Assembly: GCF_003097315.1 (NCBI RefSeq)
Contig: NZ_QDDL01000001.1
Location: 1,178,001 to 1,242,000 of the forward strand
DNA from: Pelagibaculum spongiae
Lineage (GTDB): Bacteria; Pseudomonadota; Gammaproteobacteria; Enterobacterales; Pelagibaculaceae
DNA length: 64,000 bases
Direction: 5' to 3'
Below, piece after piece: positions 8,868 to 19,089 of this stretch. Below the pieces are notes generated by a model. That model saw only the letters and a list, made by a program, of their open reading frames with translations. It was not told the DNA's origin and did not search any database. Numbering within the stretch: position 1 is the first letter of the stretch; each line of letters opens with the position of its first letter. A program made the position numbers and the translations under genes.

Positions 8868-9658
8868 ACGGCAACCTCAGCTTTAATATGTGAATGAGCC
8901 TGGTAATTCACCAACTCAAAATCTTCAAACTTAAAATCAAACAGATCGGTTATTTGCCGGTTTAGCTTCATGGTGGGTAAAGCCATCGGTTCTCGCGACA
9001 ATTGTAAATCGACCTGCTCTAAATGATTGGAATACAAATGTGCATCACCCAGAGTGTGGACAAATTCTCCAAGCTCCAGCCCAGTTACTTGCGCCAACAT
9101 CATGGTCAACAATGCATAGGATGCAATGTTAAATGGCACGCCGAGAAAGATATCGGCACTGCGTTGGTAAAGCTGACAGGATAATTTTCCATCCGCCACA
9201 TAGAACTGGAACAAACAATGACAAGGCGGTAAAGCCATGTTGTCAACTTCAGCAGGATTCCAGGCACTCACTAACAAACGGCGGGAGTCCGGATTATTTT
9301 TAATCTGCTCCACCAACTGACTAATCTGATCAATTGATTGTCCATTCGCCGCTGGCCAGCTTCGCCACTGGGCGCCATACACCGGGCCCAGATTGCCATT
9401 TTCATCAGCCCAGTCATCCCAAATAGAAACGCCATTATCTTTCAAATAAGCAATATTAGTATCGCCTTTTAAAAACCATAACAGCTCATGAATAATGCTG
9501 CGCAGGTGGCATTTCTTAGTGGTAATAAGTGGGAAGCCTTTACTAAGGTCAAAGCGCATTTGATAACCAAACACGCTGATAGTACCGGTACCTGTGCGGT
9601 CATCCTTGCGATTTCCGCTATCGCGAACATGACGCATCAAATCCAGATACTGTTTCAT
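8864..9658 (-). CDS. thyA: Thymidylate synthase
   Basis: 264 residues, the same length as E. coli ThyA. It methylates dUMP to dTMP using methylene-tetrahydrofolate. Seen: the RxxRTGTGTxSxFG-type N-terminal motif, the catalytic cysteine in [11 protein letters not shown] (around residue 146), [19 protein letters not shown] split around the dUMP-binding region, and DAHLYSNH. Its start overlaps the lgt stop by one base (TAATG) and its end overlaps folA, giving a tight lgt-thyA-folA unit. Confidence 0.98.
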   Translation of the reverse strand: MKQYLDLMRHVRDSGNRKDDRTGTGTISVFGYQMRFDLSKGFPLITTKKCHLRSIIHELLWFLKGDTNIAYLKDNGVSIWDDWADENGNLGPVYGAQWRSWPAANGQSIDQISQLVEQIKNNPDSRRLLVSAWNPAEVDNMALPPCHCLFQFYVADGKLSCQLYQRSADIFLGVPFNIASYALLTMMLAQVTGLELGEFVHTLGDAHLYSNHLEQVDLQLSREPMALPTMKLNRQITDLFDFKFEDFELVNYQAHSHIKAEVAV

Positions 9659-10527
9659 TATACTTTTCCTTTAGCCGATTTTTTTGAAGATGCCTTTTGA
9701 GCCGGTGTCTGCAATTTGGCCAGCCGATAACCCATCACCATTAACATCGCACCTACCGCAATCATCGGCAAGGACAACTGTTGGCCACGGCTCATCCAAC
9801 CTAAAGCAACAAAACCTAAATGCGAATCTGGCTGACGGAAGAATTCCACCATAAAGCGGAAGAAACCATAGCCAATTAAAAATGCACCGGAAACTGCCAT
9901 TTTTGGCCGTGGCTTTTTCGAGTAGAACCAAAGAATAAAGAACAATGCAAGACCTTCGCCTGCCATTTGATATAGCTGAGATGGATGACGCGGCTCTGAA
10001 CCTGCGCCAGCAAACACCATTCCCCATGGTAAAGATGGATCCGCTACCCGGCCCCATAGCTCACCGTTAATAAAGTTACCTACTCGGCCACATGCCAATG
10101 CCAGTGGAGCCATCGGTGCAACAAAGTCACCCACTTCAAAAAAACTTTTACCGGTAGATCGGCCAAAATACCAAACCGCCAGCAACACACCAATTAAACC
10201 ACCATGGAAAGACATCCCGCCTTCCCAAATCCGGATCATTCCCATTGGATCTTGAGCCAACCCTGCAAAATCGTAAAACAATTTATAACCGAGTCGCCCG
10301 CCAATAATCACACCAAGGAAGGCATAAAAAATCAGGTCATCGATTTGCTGCGGCTTCCATAAATTTCGCTCAGCTGCACGCTTACGACAAAGCCACCAAA
10401 CTAAAGAAATACCGATTAGATAACTAAAGCCATACCAAGTAGGGCCGAGGTTCTCCATCTGAAAGCTACCGATGTTAATCGGTCCCAGATTAAAAATATA
10501 AGGATCAAATTGAGGATGTTGAAGCAT
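9658..10527 (-). CDS. lgt: Prolipoprotein diacylglyceryl transferase
   Basis: 289 residues with about seven membrane segments. It transfers diacylglycerol from phosphatidylglycerol to the lipobox cysteine of prelipoproteins at the inner membrane, the first step of lipoprotein maturation. The Lgt signature [14 protein letters not shown] is present near residue 150, with upstream [11 protein letters not shown] containing the essential His, and the Arg-rich RHPSQLYQ segment. It lies 21 bases after the TSUP permease gene and is coupled to thyA. Confidence 0.97.
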   Translation of the reverse strand: MLQHPQFDPYIFNLGPINIGSFQMENLGPTWYGFSYLIGISLVWWLCRKRAAERNLWKPQQIDDLIFYAFLGVIIGGRLGYKLFYDFAGLAQDPMGMIRIWEGGMSFHGGLIGVLLAVWYFGRSTGKSFFEVGDFVAPMAPLALACGRVGNFINGELWGRVADPSLPWGMVFAGAGSEPRHPSQLYQMAGEGLALFFILWFYSKKPRPKMAVSGAFLIGYGFFRFMVEFFRQPDSHLGFVALGWMSRGQQLSLPMIAVGAMLMVMGYRLAKLQTPAQKASSKKSAKGKV

Positions 10528-10548
10528 GGATAGTCCTTGGCTTAGCGC

Positions 10549-11346
10549 CTACAAAAACAGCAATTTGCTACCAACAAGCAACAAAAAGCAGGCAAAAATT
10601 CTTTTTAAAACGGGCTGCGGCAAGCTGTGAGCAAGCTGTGCACCCACTGGCGCAGTCAACGCACTCATACAAGCAACGCCTAATAATGCAGGCAGATAAA
10701 CATAACCCGCAGTCATTTCCGGCAGCAGGCTATCATTCCAGCCAGCAGTTACAAAACCCAAAGCACCAGCAAGCGCTAAAGGAAAGCCACCGGCTGCTGA
10801 AATGGCCACCGCATTTCGAATCGGTACATTACACCAGCTAAGAAATGGCACAGTCATCGAACCACCACCTATGCCCACCAAAGCAGAGATAGTACCAACC
10901 ACACCGCCAGCACCCAACATGCCGGCTGACTTAGGTAACTGCCGAGCCGGTTTAGGCTTAAAACCAACCCCCATCTGCACTGCAATGGTCAGAGCAAAAA
11001 TACCAAAAAAGGTTTTCAAACTATCGCCATCAAGCAAATCAGCTAACATGGCACCTAAAAAGCTTCCCAGTAAAATACCCGGTGCTAACCGAGTAAATAT
11101 CGACCAATCAATTGCACCTTTTTTATGGTGCGCCCGAATTGATGACAAAGAAGTAAATACGATGGTCGCCAGCGATGTGCCAATCGCCATATGGGTCATT
11201 ATCTCTGGAGACATGCCCTGAAATGAGAAAAGAAACAGCAATGCTGGAACGATCACTAATCCGCCACCAACACCAAATAATCCGGCAATCACCCCAGCGA
11301 AGGCCCCTAGAACAAAGTAGCTGATCCAAATCTCGAAACCGCTCAT
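10549..11346 (-). CDS. TSUP-family (TauE/SafE) membrane permease
   Basis: 265 residues from the ATG at 11346, with about eight membrane segments and the two Gly-rich inverted repeats of the family (FAGVIAGLFGVGGGLVIVP near residue 15 and TISALVGIGGGSMTVPFLSW near 150). TSUP proteins move small anions such as sulfite, sulfonates or sulfoacetate; the substrate here cannot be read from sequence. A longer frame to 11469 exists, but the added residues are hydrophilic and precede the natural first helix, so I chose the internal ATG. The same gene sits between ptsP and lgt in several gammaproteobacteria. Confidence 0.88.
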   Translation of the reverse strand: MSGFEIWISYFVLGAFAGVIAGLFGVGGGLVIVPALLFLFSFQGMSPEIMTHMAIGTSLATIVFTSLSSIRAHHKKGAIDWSIFTRLAPGILLGSFLGAMLADLLDGDSLKTFFGIFALTIAVQMGVGFKPKPARQLPKSAGMLGAGGVVGTISALVGIGGGSMTVPFLSWCNVPIRNAVAISAAGGFPLALAGALGFVTAGWNDSLLPEMTAGYVYLPALLGVACMSALTAPVGAQLAHSLPQPVLKRIFACFLLLVGSKLLFL

Positions 11347-11529
11347 ACAGCTAACCCCATCTGTCTTCGAGGAATATTGCCCCAGCACTTGGGCTGACCA
11401 ACAAAAATCGGCATTATACGGTATCCGGCAGTGAATTTTATTGTTGGCCACAAAAAACAAATAAATCAATAAGTGAGACAGCCTGGATGTTTACCATCTC
11501 CAGGTAGATGCGGAGGGGATAAATAAGCC

Positions 11530-12360
11530 ATGTGCCTGATTGCTTTGAGTTACCAGCAACAAAAGGGGTTTCCTTTGGTTTTGTTGGCCAATCGAGATGA
11601 GCTTCATCAGCGAGAAACTTCTCGATTAGCTTTTTGGCCAGACGCACCCGAAATTCTCGGTGGCAAAGATCTTGAAGCGGGTGGCAGTTGGCTGGCGATA
11701 AATCGTAATGGCCGATTTGCGGTATTAACCAACCTGCGCCGTCCCGGCCAAACAAAAGGTCCGCGTTCTCGTGGGTTGATCATTAAAGACTATCTCACCA
11801 GCAATCTTTCTACTGAAGCATTTGTTGAACAATTATCCAATGATAGAGCGCTCTATTCGGGATTTAATATCGTGCTCGGTGATTTCTCCACCGATTGCCA
11901 ACTGTGGTATCTCTCTAGCGAGACCACACCGCGTGAATTAGCACCCGGTAACTACGCCATTAGCAATGAAGTGCTCGGTGACAATTGGCCAAAAACTGAA
12001 AAGCTTAAACAAGGAATGGTTGAATCGCTCAGCCAAGAGCTGAATGAAAAAGCACTAATGGCATTACTAGAAAACCGTCAGCAGGCAGAAAAATCTCAAT
12101 TACCTAACACCGGTGTTGGTGAAGAAATGGAGCAACTACTCTCGCCAATTTTTATCGCTAATGGCATATATGGCACTCGCTGCTCTACTTACTTAGCGAT
12201 TAACCATAAAGGTTTTTTGAGAATGCGCGAGCATAGCTGGGATGTACAGCAGCAACTTAGCGACAATAGAAGTGTTGAGTTTCTGATTAACGCTGAAGAT
12301 GATTCGTTTTTATGCAGCGATGCACTGCAAAATAACTTAGATTGTTGCTCGATAGATTAA
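11530..12360 (+). CDS. NRDE/TANGO2-family protein
   Basis: 276 residues starting with Met-Cys, as in the family, so Cys2 may become the N-terminal residue after Met removal, as in Ntn hydrolases. The family motif is seen as LLANRDE at residues 18-24, followed by the typical FWPD...ILGGKDLEAGGSWLAINRNG and TNLRRP segments. The family (human TANGO2) is linked to haem and lipid handling, but the bacterial role is not settled. The gene is transcribed away from the TSUP gene and convergent with ptsP. Confidence 0.85.
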   Translation: MCLIALSYQQQKGFPLVLLANRDELHQRETSRLAFWPDAPEILGGKDLEAGGSWLAINRNGRFAVLTNLRRPGQTKGPRSRGLIIKDYLTSNLSTEAFVEQLSNDRALYSGFNIVLGDFSTDCQLWYLSSETTPRELAPGNYAISNEVLGDNWPKTEKLKQGMVESLSQELNEKALMALLENRQQAEKSQLPNTGVGEEMEQLLSPIFIANGIYGTRCSTYLAINHKGFLRMREHSWDVQQQLSDNRSVEFLINAEDDSFLCSDALQNNLDCCSID

Positions 12361-12454
12361 TAAAACATTCGCTTTTTCAACCTATATTTTGGCCGCACTA
12401 TTTATAGTTATGGCCTCATAGTCACACCGAAAAAATTGCCAACCCTTTTTTGAG

Positions 12455-14743
12455 TCAATCCTTATCAATCACTAATTCTTTTAAATCATTATCGATTAGT
12501 AATTGACGAATTTGCTGACGAACCTGATTGGCATCGGTCGCCAAAGTCGCGGGATCAACTGCTGACTGCAATTGCTGATAAGGAATGGTTTGCAAGGCCC
12601 ATTTCACACGAGCCATTTGCACTGCGTTCATGCTTAAACTGTCATAACCCATGCCAGATAACAACAAGGCAGAATACGGATCGCCCGCCATTTCACCGCA
12701 AACCGATGCCGTAGCACCCGCAGCATGTGCACCATCGACAATTTGTTTCATCGCCATTAGCAAGCTAGGTGTTAAGTGGTCGCACAAGTTAGAAACGCGA
12801 GAATTATTACGATCCACCGCCATTAAATATTGGCTCAAGTCGTTACTACCAACTGAAACAAAATCAACCAAAGCTGCCATTTGATGGATTTGATAAACCG
12901 CCGCAGGCACTTCAATCATCATTCCGACTTTAGGTTTTTCTAATTCCGGTTTTTCTGATGTAGTGTTTTCTGCTGAGACTTCTGACCATGCTTGCTCAAA
13001 TAATTTCAGGCAGTCTTTTAATTCCTGAAGATGGGTAATCATCGGAAACATAATCATTAAATTTTTACTATTTTGATTGGCTTTAATCATTGCCCGCAAT
13101 TGGCCCAGAAAAATTTCCGGGTGATCTAAAGTAACTCTGACACCGCGCCAACCAAGAAATGGATTGTCTTCTACGATCGGGAAATACGGCAGGTTTTTAT
13201 CACCGCCTATATCGAGCGTTCGCATAATGACCGGGCGACCTGAAAAGCCTTCGAGTAATTGGCGGTAAATCAGCTGTTGTTCATTTTCACTCGGAAAACG
13301 ATTACGCATCATAAACGGCAATTCAGTACGATATAAACCCACACCATCGGCAGCTTGCGAAGGCGTTGAATTTTGCTCACTAGCCAAACCGGTGTTAATC
13401 AAAATTTTGGTTAAGCGACCATCGGGCGATAATGCAGGTTTTTGCAGCCGCTGATTTAACGATTCACTTAGCGCTTTATCTTGATCGAGCATCCGCCGAT
13501 ATTCATCAAGCATTCTACTGGGCGGATTGGGATACACTTTTCCGCGATAAGCGTCTAATGCCAGTTTTTGCCCATCCAGATGATGAAATGGTAATTCCTC
13601 CATTCCCATCAAAACTGGAATACCCAGACTTCTCGCTAAAATAGCGGTATGAGAATTAGAAGAACCTTTTACCGACACCACGCCACAGAGTTTTTCTACG
13701 GGCACTCGTGCCAACATAGCTGCAGTGACTTCGTCACCAACCAAAATCGTGTTTTTCGGATATTCTCGCTGAACGCGACTGGCTGCTTCCTGTGAAACCT
13801 GAAGTTTTGATAACACGCGACGACCTAAATCGAGCAGATCAACTGCCCGCTCACGTAAATAATCATCTTCCATAGTTTCAAAAACAGAGGCATGGCGCAG
13901 CACCACAATTTTTAATGCGCCTTGCGCCCAATTTCCCTTGCGAATGGTTTGTTCAATTTCACCATTCAAGCCCGGGTCACTTAATAAAGTGATATAGGCA
14001 TCAAATAGAACTAACTCGGCTTTAGGAACCGAACCTTCCAATTGACGAGACATCTGGCGAATATCATCTTGAACCGCATTCACTGCATCGCGGAAAGCCA
14101 GAATTTCTTCCGCTGGGTTTTCACAGCCTTTTTCTGGTACCGAATCCAAATCTGCCGGTGGATAGACCACCAGTGCGCGGCCAATTGCTAAACCAGGTGA
14201 AACCACTCGACCTTTATAGCCGCGCGATAAAGCGCCTTGCTTAGCACCACCACTTAATAAACCGCTGGCTTCCGCATTACCGAGCACCGCAGAAAGCTGC
14301 GCCGACACTGTGACTAACAGCGCTTCATCTTCTTCATCGAAACGTCGCTCTTCACCCTGCTGAACCACCAATACACCCAAGTTACGGCGTTGGAAACTAA
14401 TCGGCACCCCAAGAAAGGCACTGTAGGCTTCTTCACCGGTTTCGGGGAAATAACGAAAGCAGGCATGCTGTGAAGCATCATCAAGGTTAACCGGTTCGGC
14501 TTTTTGCGCCACCAAACCCACTAAGCCTTCACAGGAATCAAGAGAGATACGACCAACCGCTTGTTGTTTCAAACCGCGGCTGGCTTTAAGAATGTGGCGA
14601 CCGGATTGCGGATCAGTAATATAAATGGAGCAAACATCTGTCTCCATGATTTGTTGCAGGCGTTCAACAATCAAATTCAACACTTGAGTAGTGTCGCGTT
14701 GACGGTTCACTTCCTGAACAATCTGGCGGATGTGCTGCAGCAT
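12455..14743 (-). CDS. ptsP: Phosphoenolpyruvate-protein phosphotransferase of the nitrogen PTS (EI-Ntr)
   Basis: 762 residues. A GAF domain (about 1-160, nitrogen/glutamine sensing in the family) precedes the complete enzyme I module: the HPr-binding helical region, the phospho-histidine segment GSSNSHTAILARSLGIPV (active His about residue 370), and the C-terminal PEP-binding barrel with LPFMMRNRFPSE, SVGSNDLSQYLMAVDR and the SVCGEMAGDP cysteine loop. It takes phosphate from PEP and passes it to NPr and then EIIA-Ntr, regulating potassium, nitrogen and envelope functions. It follows rppH by 65 bases, the same pairing as in E. coli and Pseudomonas. Confidence 0.97.
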   Translation of the reverse strand: MLQHIRQIVQEVNRQRDTTQVLNLIVERLQQIMETDVCSIYITDPQSGRHILKASRGLKQQAVGRISLDSCEGLVGLVAQKAEPVNLDDASQHACFRYFPETGEEAYSAFLGVPISFQRRNLGVLVVQQGEERRFDEEDEALLVTVSAQLSAVLGNAEASGLLSGGAKQGALSRGYKGRVVSPGLAIGRALVVYPPADLDSVPEKGCENPAEEILAFRDAVNAVQDDIRQMSRQLEGSVPKAELVLFDAYITLLSDPGLNGEIEQTIRKGNWAQGALKIVVLRHASVFETMEDDYLRERAVDLLDLGRRVLSKLQVSQEAASRVQREYPKNTILVGDEVTAAMLARVPVEKLCGVVSVKGSSNSHTAILARSLGIPVLMGMEELPFHHLDGQKLALDAYRGKVYPNPPSRMLDEYRRMLDQDKALSESLNQRLQKPALSPDGRLTKILINTGLASEQNSTPSQAADGVGLYRTELPFMMRNRFPSENEQQLIYRQLLEGFSGRPVIMRTLDIGGDKNLPYFPIVEDNPFLGWRGVRVTLDHPEIFLGQLRAMIKANQNSKNLMIMFPMITHLQELKDCLKLFEQAWSEVSAENTTSEKPELEKPKVGMMIEVPAAVYQIHQMAALVDFVSVGSNDLSQYLMAVDRNNSRVSNLCDHLTPSLLMAMKQIVDGAHAAGATASVCGEMAGDPYSALLLSGMGYDSLSMNAVQMARVKWALQTIPYQQLQSAVDPATLATDANQVRQQIRQLLIDNDLKELVIDKD

Positions 14744-14808
14744 CTATTACTGACCCTCCGGAAAGAATTAAAAAATATTGACCGGCTGACAGCAATTGCT
14801 AACCAAGG

Positions 14809-15375
14809 CTAACCTTCGTCTTTGCCATCCCGATCTTTTGGCCATTTTTTATTGCGCTTGTTGCTCGACGCTGTCGGAGGCGGCGGATTTGGATTGGCCC
14901 GCACGTTCGCAAACACCTTAGGTGCCAACTCCAACAGAGCGCGTCGATAAACTTCACGCTTGAAAGAAACCACATGGCGCAGCGGATACCAATAGGTCAC
15001 CCAGCGCCATTCATCAAATTCCGGCTTGCTGTGTCTATCGAAACAAACATTGTCCTCAGACCCGACCAACTGAAGCATAAACCACTTCTGTTTCTGGCCA
15101 ATACAACGTGGCTTGTTGTCACGAATCAAATGCCGCGGCAAACGATAACGTAACCAGCCCCGAGATTGACCGAGAATACGGACATGCTCTTTAAGCAGTC
15201 CGACTTCTTCGTACAGCTCCCTGTACATAGCTTCAATCGGCGTTTCCTGCCTGTCGATTCCCCCTTGGGGGAACTGCCACGCCTGCTGTCCTACTCGGCG
15301 GGCCCAGAACAATCTTCCTCTCTGATCGCACAGAATAATGCCGACATTGGGGCGAAACCCATCTTTGTCGATCAT
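14809..15375 (-). CDS. rppH: RNA 5'-pyrophosphohydrolase
   Basis: 188 residues. A Nudix hydrolase that removes pyrophosphate from the 5' end of triphosphorylated mRNA and so starts RNase E-dependent decay. Seen: [11 protein letters not shown] at the start, WQFPQGGI, the full Nudix box G-x5-E-x7-REL-x-EEVG (about residues 39-60), and the [10 protein letters not shown] and [10 protein letters not shown] segments specific to RppH. The C-terminal tail is Pro/Lys/Asn-rich and probably disordered. First gene of the rppH-ptsP unit. Confidence 0.97.
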   Translation of the reverse strand: MIDKDGFRPNVGIILCDQRGRLFWARRVGQQAWQFPQGGIDRQETPIEAMYRELYEEVGLLKEHVRILGQSRGWLRYRLPRHLIRDNKPRCIGQKQKWFMLQLVGSEDNVCFDRHSKPEFDEWRWVTYWYPLRHVVSFKREVYRRALLELAPKVFANVRANPNPPPPTASSNKRNKKWPKDRDGKDEG

Positions 15376-15530
15376 TCAATGATCCAATAAGCTTTTTCAA
15401 CCATTGTTCCAGAGCGAAAGGCTACTGGCAATGCCCGTGTGTACTCAGTTCGCATTGATTTGATTGGCAGCGGCAGATTCGCCGCCTACAATGTTCCTTT
15501 TTCGATCATCCGAGTATGGAGTAGTAGCAA

Positions 15531-16187
15531 GTGAGCTTGGCAATTTTTGATTTGGATAACACATTAATAAAAGGTGATAGCGATCACAGCTGGGGCGAGT
15601 TTTTGGTTCAGAAAGGCATCGTCGACACTCAAGCATTCAAACAAGCTAACGACCTTTTCTACCAGCAATATAACGATGGTCAACTCGATATAAATGAGTA
15701 CTTAAGATTCACCTTACAACCACTCACTCAATTTTCAATGCAGCAGTTAGCTGAGCTGCAAGAAGAGTTTATGCGTGAGGTAATCGAACCAATTATTTTG
15801 CCCGACGCCGAAGCACTGTTACAAAAACACCGGGACCAAGGCGATTACCTGCTAATTATTTCTGCCACCAATGAATTTGTGGTTGGCCCAATTGCAAAGC
15901 GTTTCAAAGTTGACCATGCCATAGCCTGTCAGGTAGAAATTATTGATGGTCGTTATACCGGCAAGCCCATTGGTATTCCCAGTTTTCAGGCCGGTAAAAT
16001 CACTCGACTTGAAAGCTGGTTGGAAGATCACCCTCAGCATTCCATGCAAGACGCCTGGTTCTACAGCGACTCCAGAAATGACTTGCCATTGCTAGAACAA
16101 GTCGCCCGGCCAATTGCGGTTGATGCTGATGAAACGTTAACCGCCCGAGCCAAACAAGCAGGTTGGCCAATTATTAGTTTGCGCTGA
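15531..16187 (+). CDS. HAD-family (subfamily IB, SerB-like) phosphatase
   Basis: 218 residues. The nucleophile motif is at the extreme N-terminus (FDLDNTLIKGDSD, Asp7/Asp9), motif II is in LLIISATNEF, and motifs III/IV are in YSDSRNDLPLL. That combination, with the helical cap before residue 100, is the IB subfamily, which acts on phosphoserine, phosphoglycolate-like or other small phosphate esters. Substrate unknown. The start is a GTG at 15531; no upstream ATG is in frame with the motif. It is divergent from rppH. Confidence 0.85.
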   Translation: MSLAIFDLDNTLIKGDSDHSWGEFLVQKGIVDTQAFKQANDLFYQQYNDGQLDINEYLRFTLQPLTQFSMQQLAELQEEFMREVIEPIILPDAEALLQKHRDQGDYLLIISATNEFVVGPIAKRFKVDHAIACQVEIIDGRYTGKPIGIPSFQAGKITRLESWLEDHPQHSMQDAWFYSDSRNDLPLLEQVARPIAVDADETLTARAKQAGWPIISLR

Positions 16188-16194
16188 GTGTTCC

Positions 16195-16229
16195 ATAGTT
16201 CAGGCTGGCAACCGGTCAGTCTGAACTAT
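16195..16229 (+). terminator. Possible terminator hairpin after the HAD phosphatase gene
   Basis: ATAGTTCAG and CTGAACTAT form a 9-bp stem around a 17-base loop just after the HAD gene. The T-tract behind it is weak (CATTATTTTG), so efficiency is uncertain. Confidence 0.5.
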
Positions 16230-16376
16230 TCATTATTTTGAGTTTTGCCCTCGCTGTCAGAAGAAAGGTTTTAAATAACAGCTAAATATTATTGCTCTAT
16301 AATTTCTCTTCAGCTTTATTTTCAAAAATAAATGTTTTTACGCCAAGGACTGCCTAAATACTGCGGAGCATAAATC

Positions 16377-16673
16377 ATGTCATCGAAAACCCGCCTTTTG
16401 CCAAGAACACTTCTGTCCATATTAGTTCTATCTGTCACAGCACTGCTATTAAGCAGCTGCGCTACCAGCAGCAGCGCTCTATCAGACCAACCGGTAGACC
16501 AAGTTGCCCGAGCGCACAATTGCCAGGTTGCCAAAACCAACTTAGATGCCTTATTGAATCACCAAATCATTACTCGATCTGATGCCAGTGGAAATGAGGT
16601 CGAATTGACTGCGAGTGAGCGCAAAAAAGCAGTGCAGCTGAATCAGCGGATGAAAGATAGTAATTGCAGTTAA
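16377..16673 (+). CDS. Small lipoprotein of unknown function
   Basis: 98 residues with a lipoprotein signal peptide: basic start, hydrophobic stretch at residues 11-24, and lipobox LLSSC with Cys28. The mature part is polar and has two further cysteines (about residues 49 and 97) that could form a disulfide. I do not recognise a family. The Ser-Ser after Cys28 predicts outer-membrane sorting under the +2 rule, since there is no Asp at +2. Isolated gene; the 440 bases after it hold no convincing gene. Confidence 0.7.
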   Translation: MSSKTRLLPRTLLSILVLSVTALLLSSCATSSSALSDQPVDQVARAHNCQVAKTNLDALLNHQIITRSDASGNEVELTASERKKAVQLNQRMKDSNCS

Positions 16674-17116
16674 AATAATGCTAGTGGAATTTTATCTAGA
16701 ATGAGATGCAGCGGTATTATAAAAAAAACCAAGCAAAGCTGCTTATGTTATTTCTGCCTAAGTTTTCAATTTCAAAAAAAAGTTTCTATCTGACATAGTG
16801 TTTTTTTACACAAACAATAAACTAGGCGACTTAACCGCCAGCCAACCACAAAATTATTTCACTTGATCATCAACACTCTTTTAAACAATAATATTTTTGG
16901 TTTACCCTTACACCCTGATATTTTCGAGATATATTGCCACGAAATAAGGCCAGTGATTTATCAACCAAAGCTGCCATTAACGACTGGACAATTAAAAAAA
17001 CAAAACAATTGGTTTTATTCATTAGAAATGTCAAACCCTCACATCTAATGACTTATTTGAAATCATAAAACCAATCAATACTTATGCATACCAAATAAAA
17101 TCAAAGGAAATGCAAA

Positions 17117-17908
17117 ATGAAAAAAACTTTATTAGCATTGTCATTACTAGCTGGTGCGGCACAGGCCCAAGAAGCTGACCAAGCAAGATATTCATGCGAC
17201 ATTGAAAACTATGCAGGTATTGATACAAGCGCTTTGATTATACCACTTGTGCAACAAGTTTATTCTGTTCAAAGAAATGTTCTGTCAAATGTTCCAACGC
17301 CATTCGCAATTGAAGATGGCCAGATCATGGGTATACGATATGTTACTTATTTTTCATATTCACAAGGTTTACTGATTGCCCCCGTTGAGTCGAATGTGAC
17401 ACTTAATTTTGAAGATGGTAGTGCCCGGACTGTGGCGTTAAATGAGATAAATATATCTCAACTCGAATCACCTCTCGTCAGTTACGAGATTAATGCAACA
17501 TATGACATAACGCCTGCAGGCGGTGAAACCTATAGGTTTACATATACGGGTGATAATCTTGTACAAGGTATTTTAAACGAACTCCCCCTAGCAAACTGGG
17601 AGTTTTTAGAAGGTGTATCAAGAGATGTAACACCAACTATCAATTGTATTGATCATGAAGGACCAGCAATAATAGCACAGTTGGAGAAAAGATTGAGCCG
17701 TGTTGAAGCATTACATCCAGAATTAGCAATATTTGACTTACCTTTAAGTGAAGCAATTGAATCTCTACCAAGCTCGCAACGTTACTCAGCTTATAAATAT
17801 CAATCAGGTGAAATAAATAGATACTGGGCAATTGAACGTATTCGGCGCACCGGTGAAAACACCAGCAAATTACGATTAGTAATGCAGTATATAAACGAAG
17901 AACGTTAA
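17117..17908 (+). CDS. Exported protein of unknown function
   Basis: 263 residues with a clean signal peptide (MKKTLLALSLLAGAAQA, cleavage before Gln18). The mature part reads as beta-rich (alternating pattern about 50-170) with a helical C-terminal third; two cysteines (about 26 and 193) could pair. A ribosome-binding site (AAAGGAAA) sits 7-10 bases before the ATG. No family recognised. A strong terminator follows immediately, so it is a single-gene unit. It is the first gene of the accessory stretch at 17-23 kb. Confidence 0.65.
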   Translation: MKKTLLALSLLAGAAQAQEADQARYSCDIENYAGIDTSALIIPLVQQVYSVQRNVLSNVPTPFAIEDGQIMGIRYVTYFSYSQGLLIAPVESNVTLNFEDGSARTVALNEINISQLESPLVSYEINATYDITPAGGETYRFTYTGDNLVQGILNELPLANWEFLEGVSRDVTPTINCIDHEGPAIIAQLEKRLSRVEALHPELAIFDLPLSEAIESLPSSQRYSAYKYQSGEINRYWAIERIRRTGENTSKLRLVMQYINEER

Positions 17909-17916
17909 TTAAAAAT

Positions 17917-17942
17917 AGACCATCTTAGGATGGTCTTTCTCT
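17917..17942 (+). terminator. Rho-independent terminator
   Basis: AGACCATC-TTAG-GATGGTCT, an 8-bp stem with a four-base loop followed by TTCTCTATT, directly after the exported-protein gene. Confidence 0.88.
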
Positions 17943-18117
17943 ATTAAATCATACCGAACACAGTAATGAGTAGGGTGTCGGTTTGCCTAAGGTTGTTTAC
18001 TTCCTCTGTACCTCCGGTAACAAGCAAAAGTGCGATGATTAATAATCATCCCATCAAAGCTACCTACTATTTATTGTTATTATTGAATATTTTTATGGCG
18101 CCATCGCATCACGATCT

Positions 18118-18445
18118 TCACCTGACATATCTTAAAACTAGGTTCATATATGAGTATTCTTTGGAATCAAACAAAATTGCTCTAGGTGCCAGATATAAAG
18201 AACAAAGAAAGATTTTAACCGGCACCTACCCCAGATGAACTCAGTGATTAGCTGATATTAGCTAGCTTATACCAACTATAAAAATTGAAAACTTACAATC
18301 CTTTATAAAAAAACATTTAATTAGAACAGGTAATTATAAGAAAATCTAAAACCATAACATAAATGATTTTTCATATCATATTCATAGTTTTGAAAGACAA
18401 AAAAAACCTGCCGATCTATTGTTTTATTCGTCAATTTGTTTCTTG
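18118..18445 (+). repeat. Diverged 300-bp direct repeat, copy 1
   Basis: Matches 19090-19420 over about 300 bases with many substitutions. Shared blocks include CATCTTAAAACTA, GATCAAACAAAATT, TTTTAACCGGCA, CTACCCCAGATGA and GATATTAGCTAGC. Non-coding: the open frames across it are not conserved between copies. The bases 17943-18117 before it hold no gene I can support. Confidence 0.8.
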
Positions 18446-18490
18446 CCCTATCCTTCTGTAAATCAAACCTCCTAACTATGAGTTGTTGTT

Positions 18491-18874
18491 ATGAAAACTG
18501 TAATTATATCCATACTACTACTTTATTTAACACCTTTTTCTGCACTCGCAAGTGACTGCAAGCCTGTTGTCATTGAGGGACAGCAGCTCATAGGAAACTC
18601 AAGTACAGACAATAGTTACCGCATAGAAATAAAGTTTTTCTTAAATAGCTGCGATTTTTATCAAGCGTATGCTGAAGATTCTGCGCAAGGCGCTACTACT
18701 GAACCAGGTTCAACCACTGCACATGGCGGCTCTTGGATTGTTATTTTTAAAGGCGATGGCTCTACTACCAATACCACCACTAGCATTACTCCATCTTCAC
18801 AATACATATCTGCTGAAACCAGTCGTTATTATTTGACCAGAGATCAGTTTTTAAAATTTATCGAGCAATTTTAA
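18491..18874 (+). CDS. Small exported protein of unknown function
   Basis: 127 residues with a signal peptide (about 1-20, cleavage after ALA before SDCK). Cys23 and Cys54 could form a disulfide. The centre is Thr/Ser/Gly-rich (residues about 73-105). No family recognised. It lies between the two copies of the 300-bp direct repeat, in a spot with no other coding density, so transfer as cargo between repeats is possible but unproven. Confidence 0.55.
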   Translation: MKTVIISILLLYLTPFSALASDCKPVVIEGQQLIGNSSTDNSYRIEIKFFLNSCDFYQAYAEDSAQGATTEPGSTTAHGGSWIVIFKGDGSTTNTTTSITPSSQYISAETSRYYLTRDQFLKFIEQF

Positions 18875-18960
18875 TTAGCAATCTCTTAAACGAATTAATT
18901 TTGTAATCTATGAAGAAACACTTCACGAACATAGAAAAAACTAACAAAAAATCCACAATC

Positions 18961-19026
18961 GAGAAGGGTGAGACTCACACCCACCCTTTCTCACAGAACC
19001 CTGTGTACAAGCTTTGCATGGGGCTC
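18961..19026 (-). ncRNA. Possible 3' end (domains V and VI) of a degraded group II intron
   Basis: Read on the minus strand, 19026-18996 begins GAGCC and ends GGTTC with a short pairing segment between, the shape and end sequences of group II intron domain V (usually 34 bases; here 31). It is followed by a hairpin at 18992-18961 in the place of domain VI, with GGGTG pairing to CACCC. The AGC catalytic triad is present; the canonical GAAA loop is not obvious. No reverse transcriptase frame survives upstream (19027 onward). Probably a decayed fragment. Confidence 0.35.
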
Positions 19027-19089
19027 ACGTAACTTTCTACCTCAACCTATTTGGAAGAACTCCACTACCTCCTTTTTTTCAAATCATTA

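Noticed and set aside
16863-17048. 61-codon open frame between the lipoprotein and exported-protein genes
   Set aside because: It starts at TTG, lacks a ribosome-binding site and has no protein-like pattern.
17966-18238. 90-codon open frame
   Set aside because: It runs across the 300-bp repeat and is not kept in the second copy.
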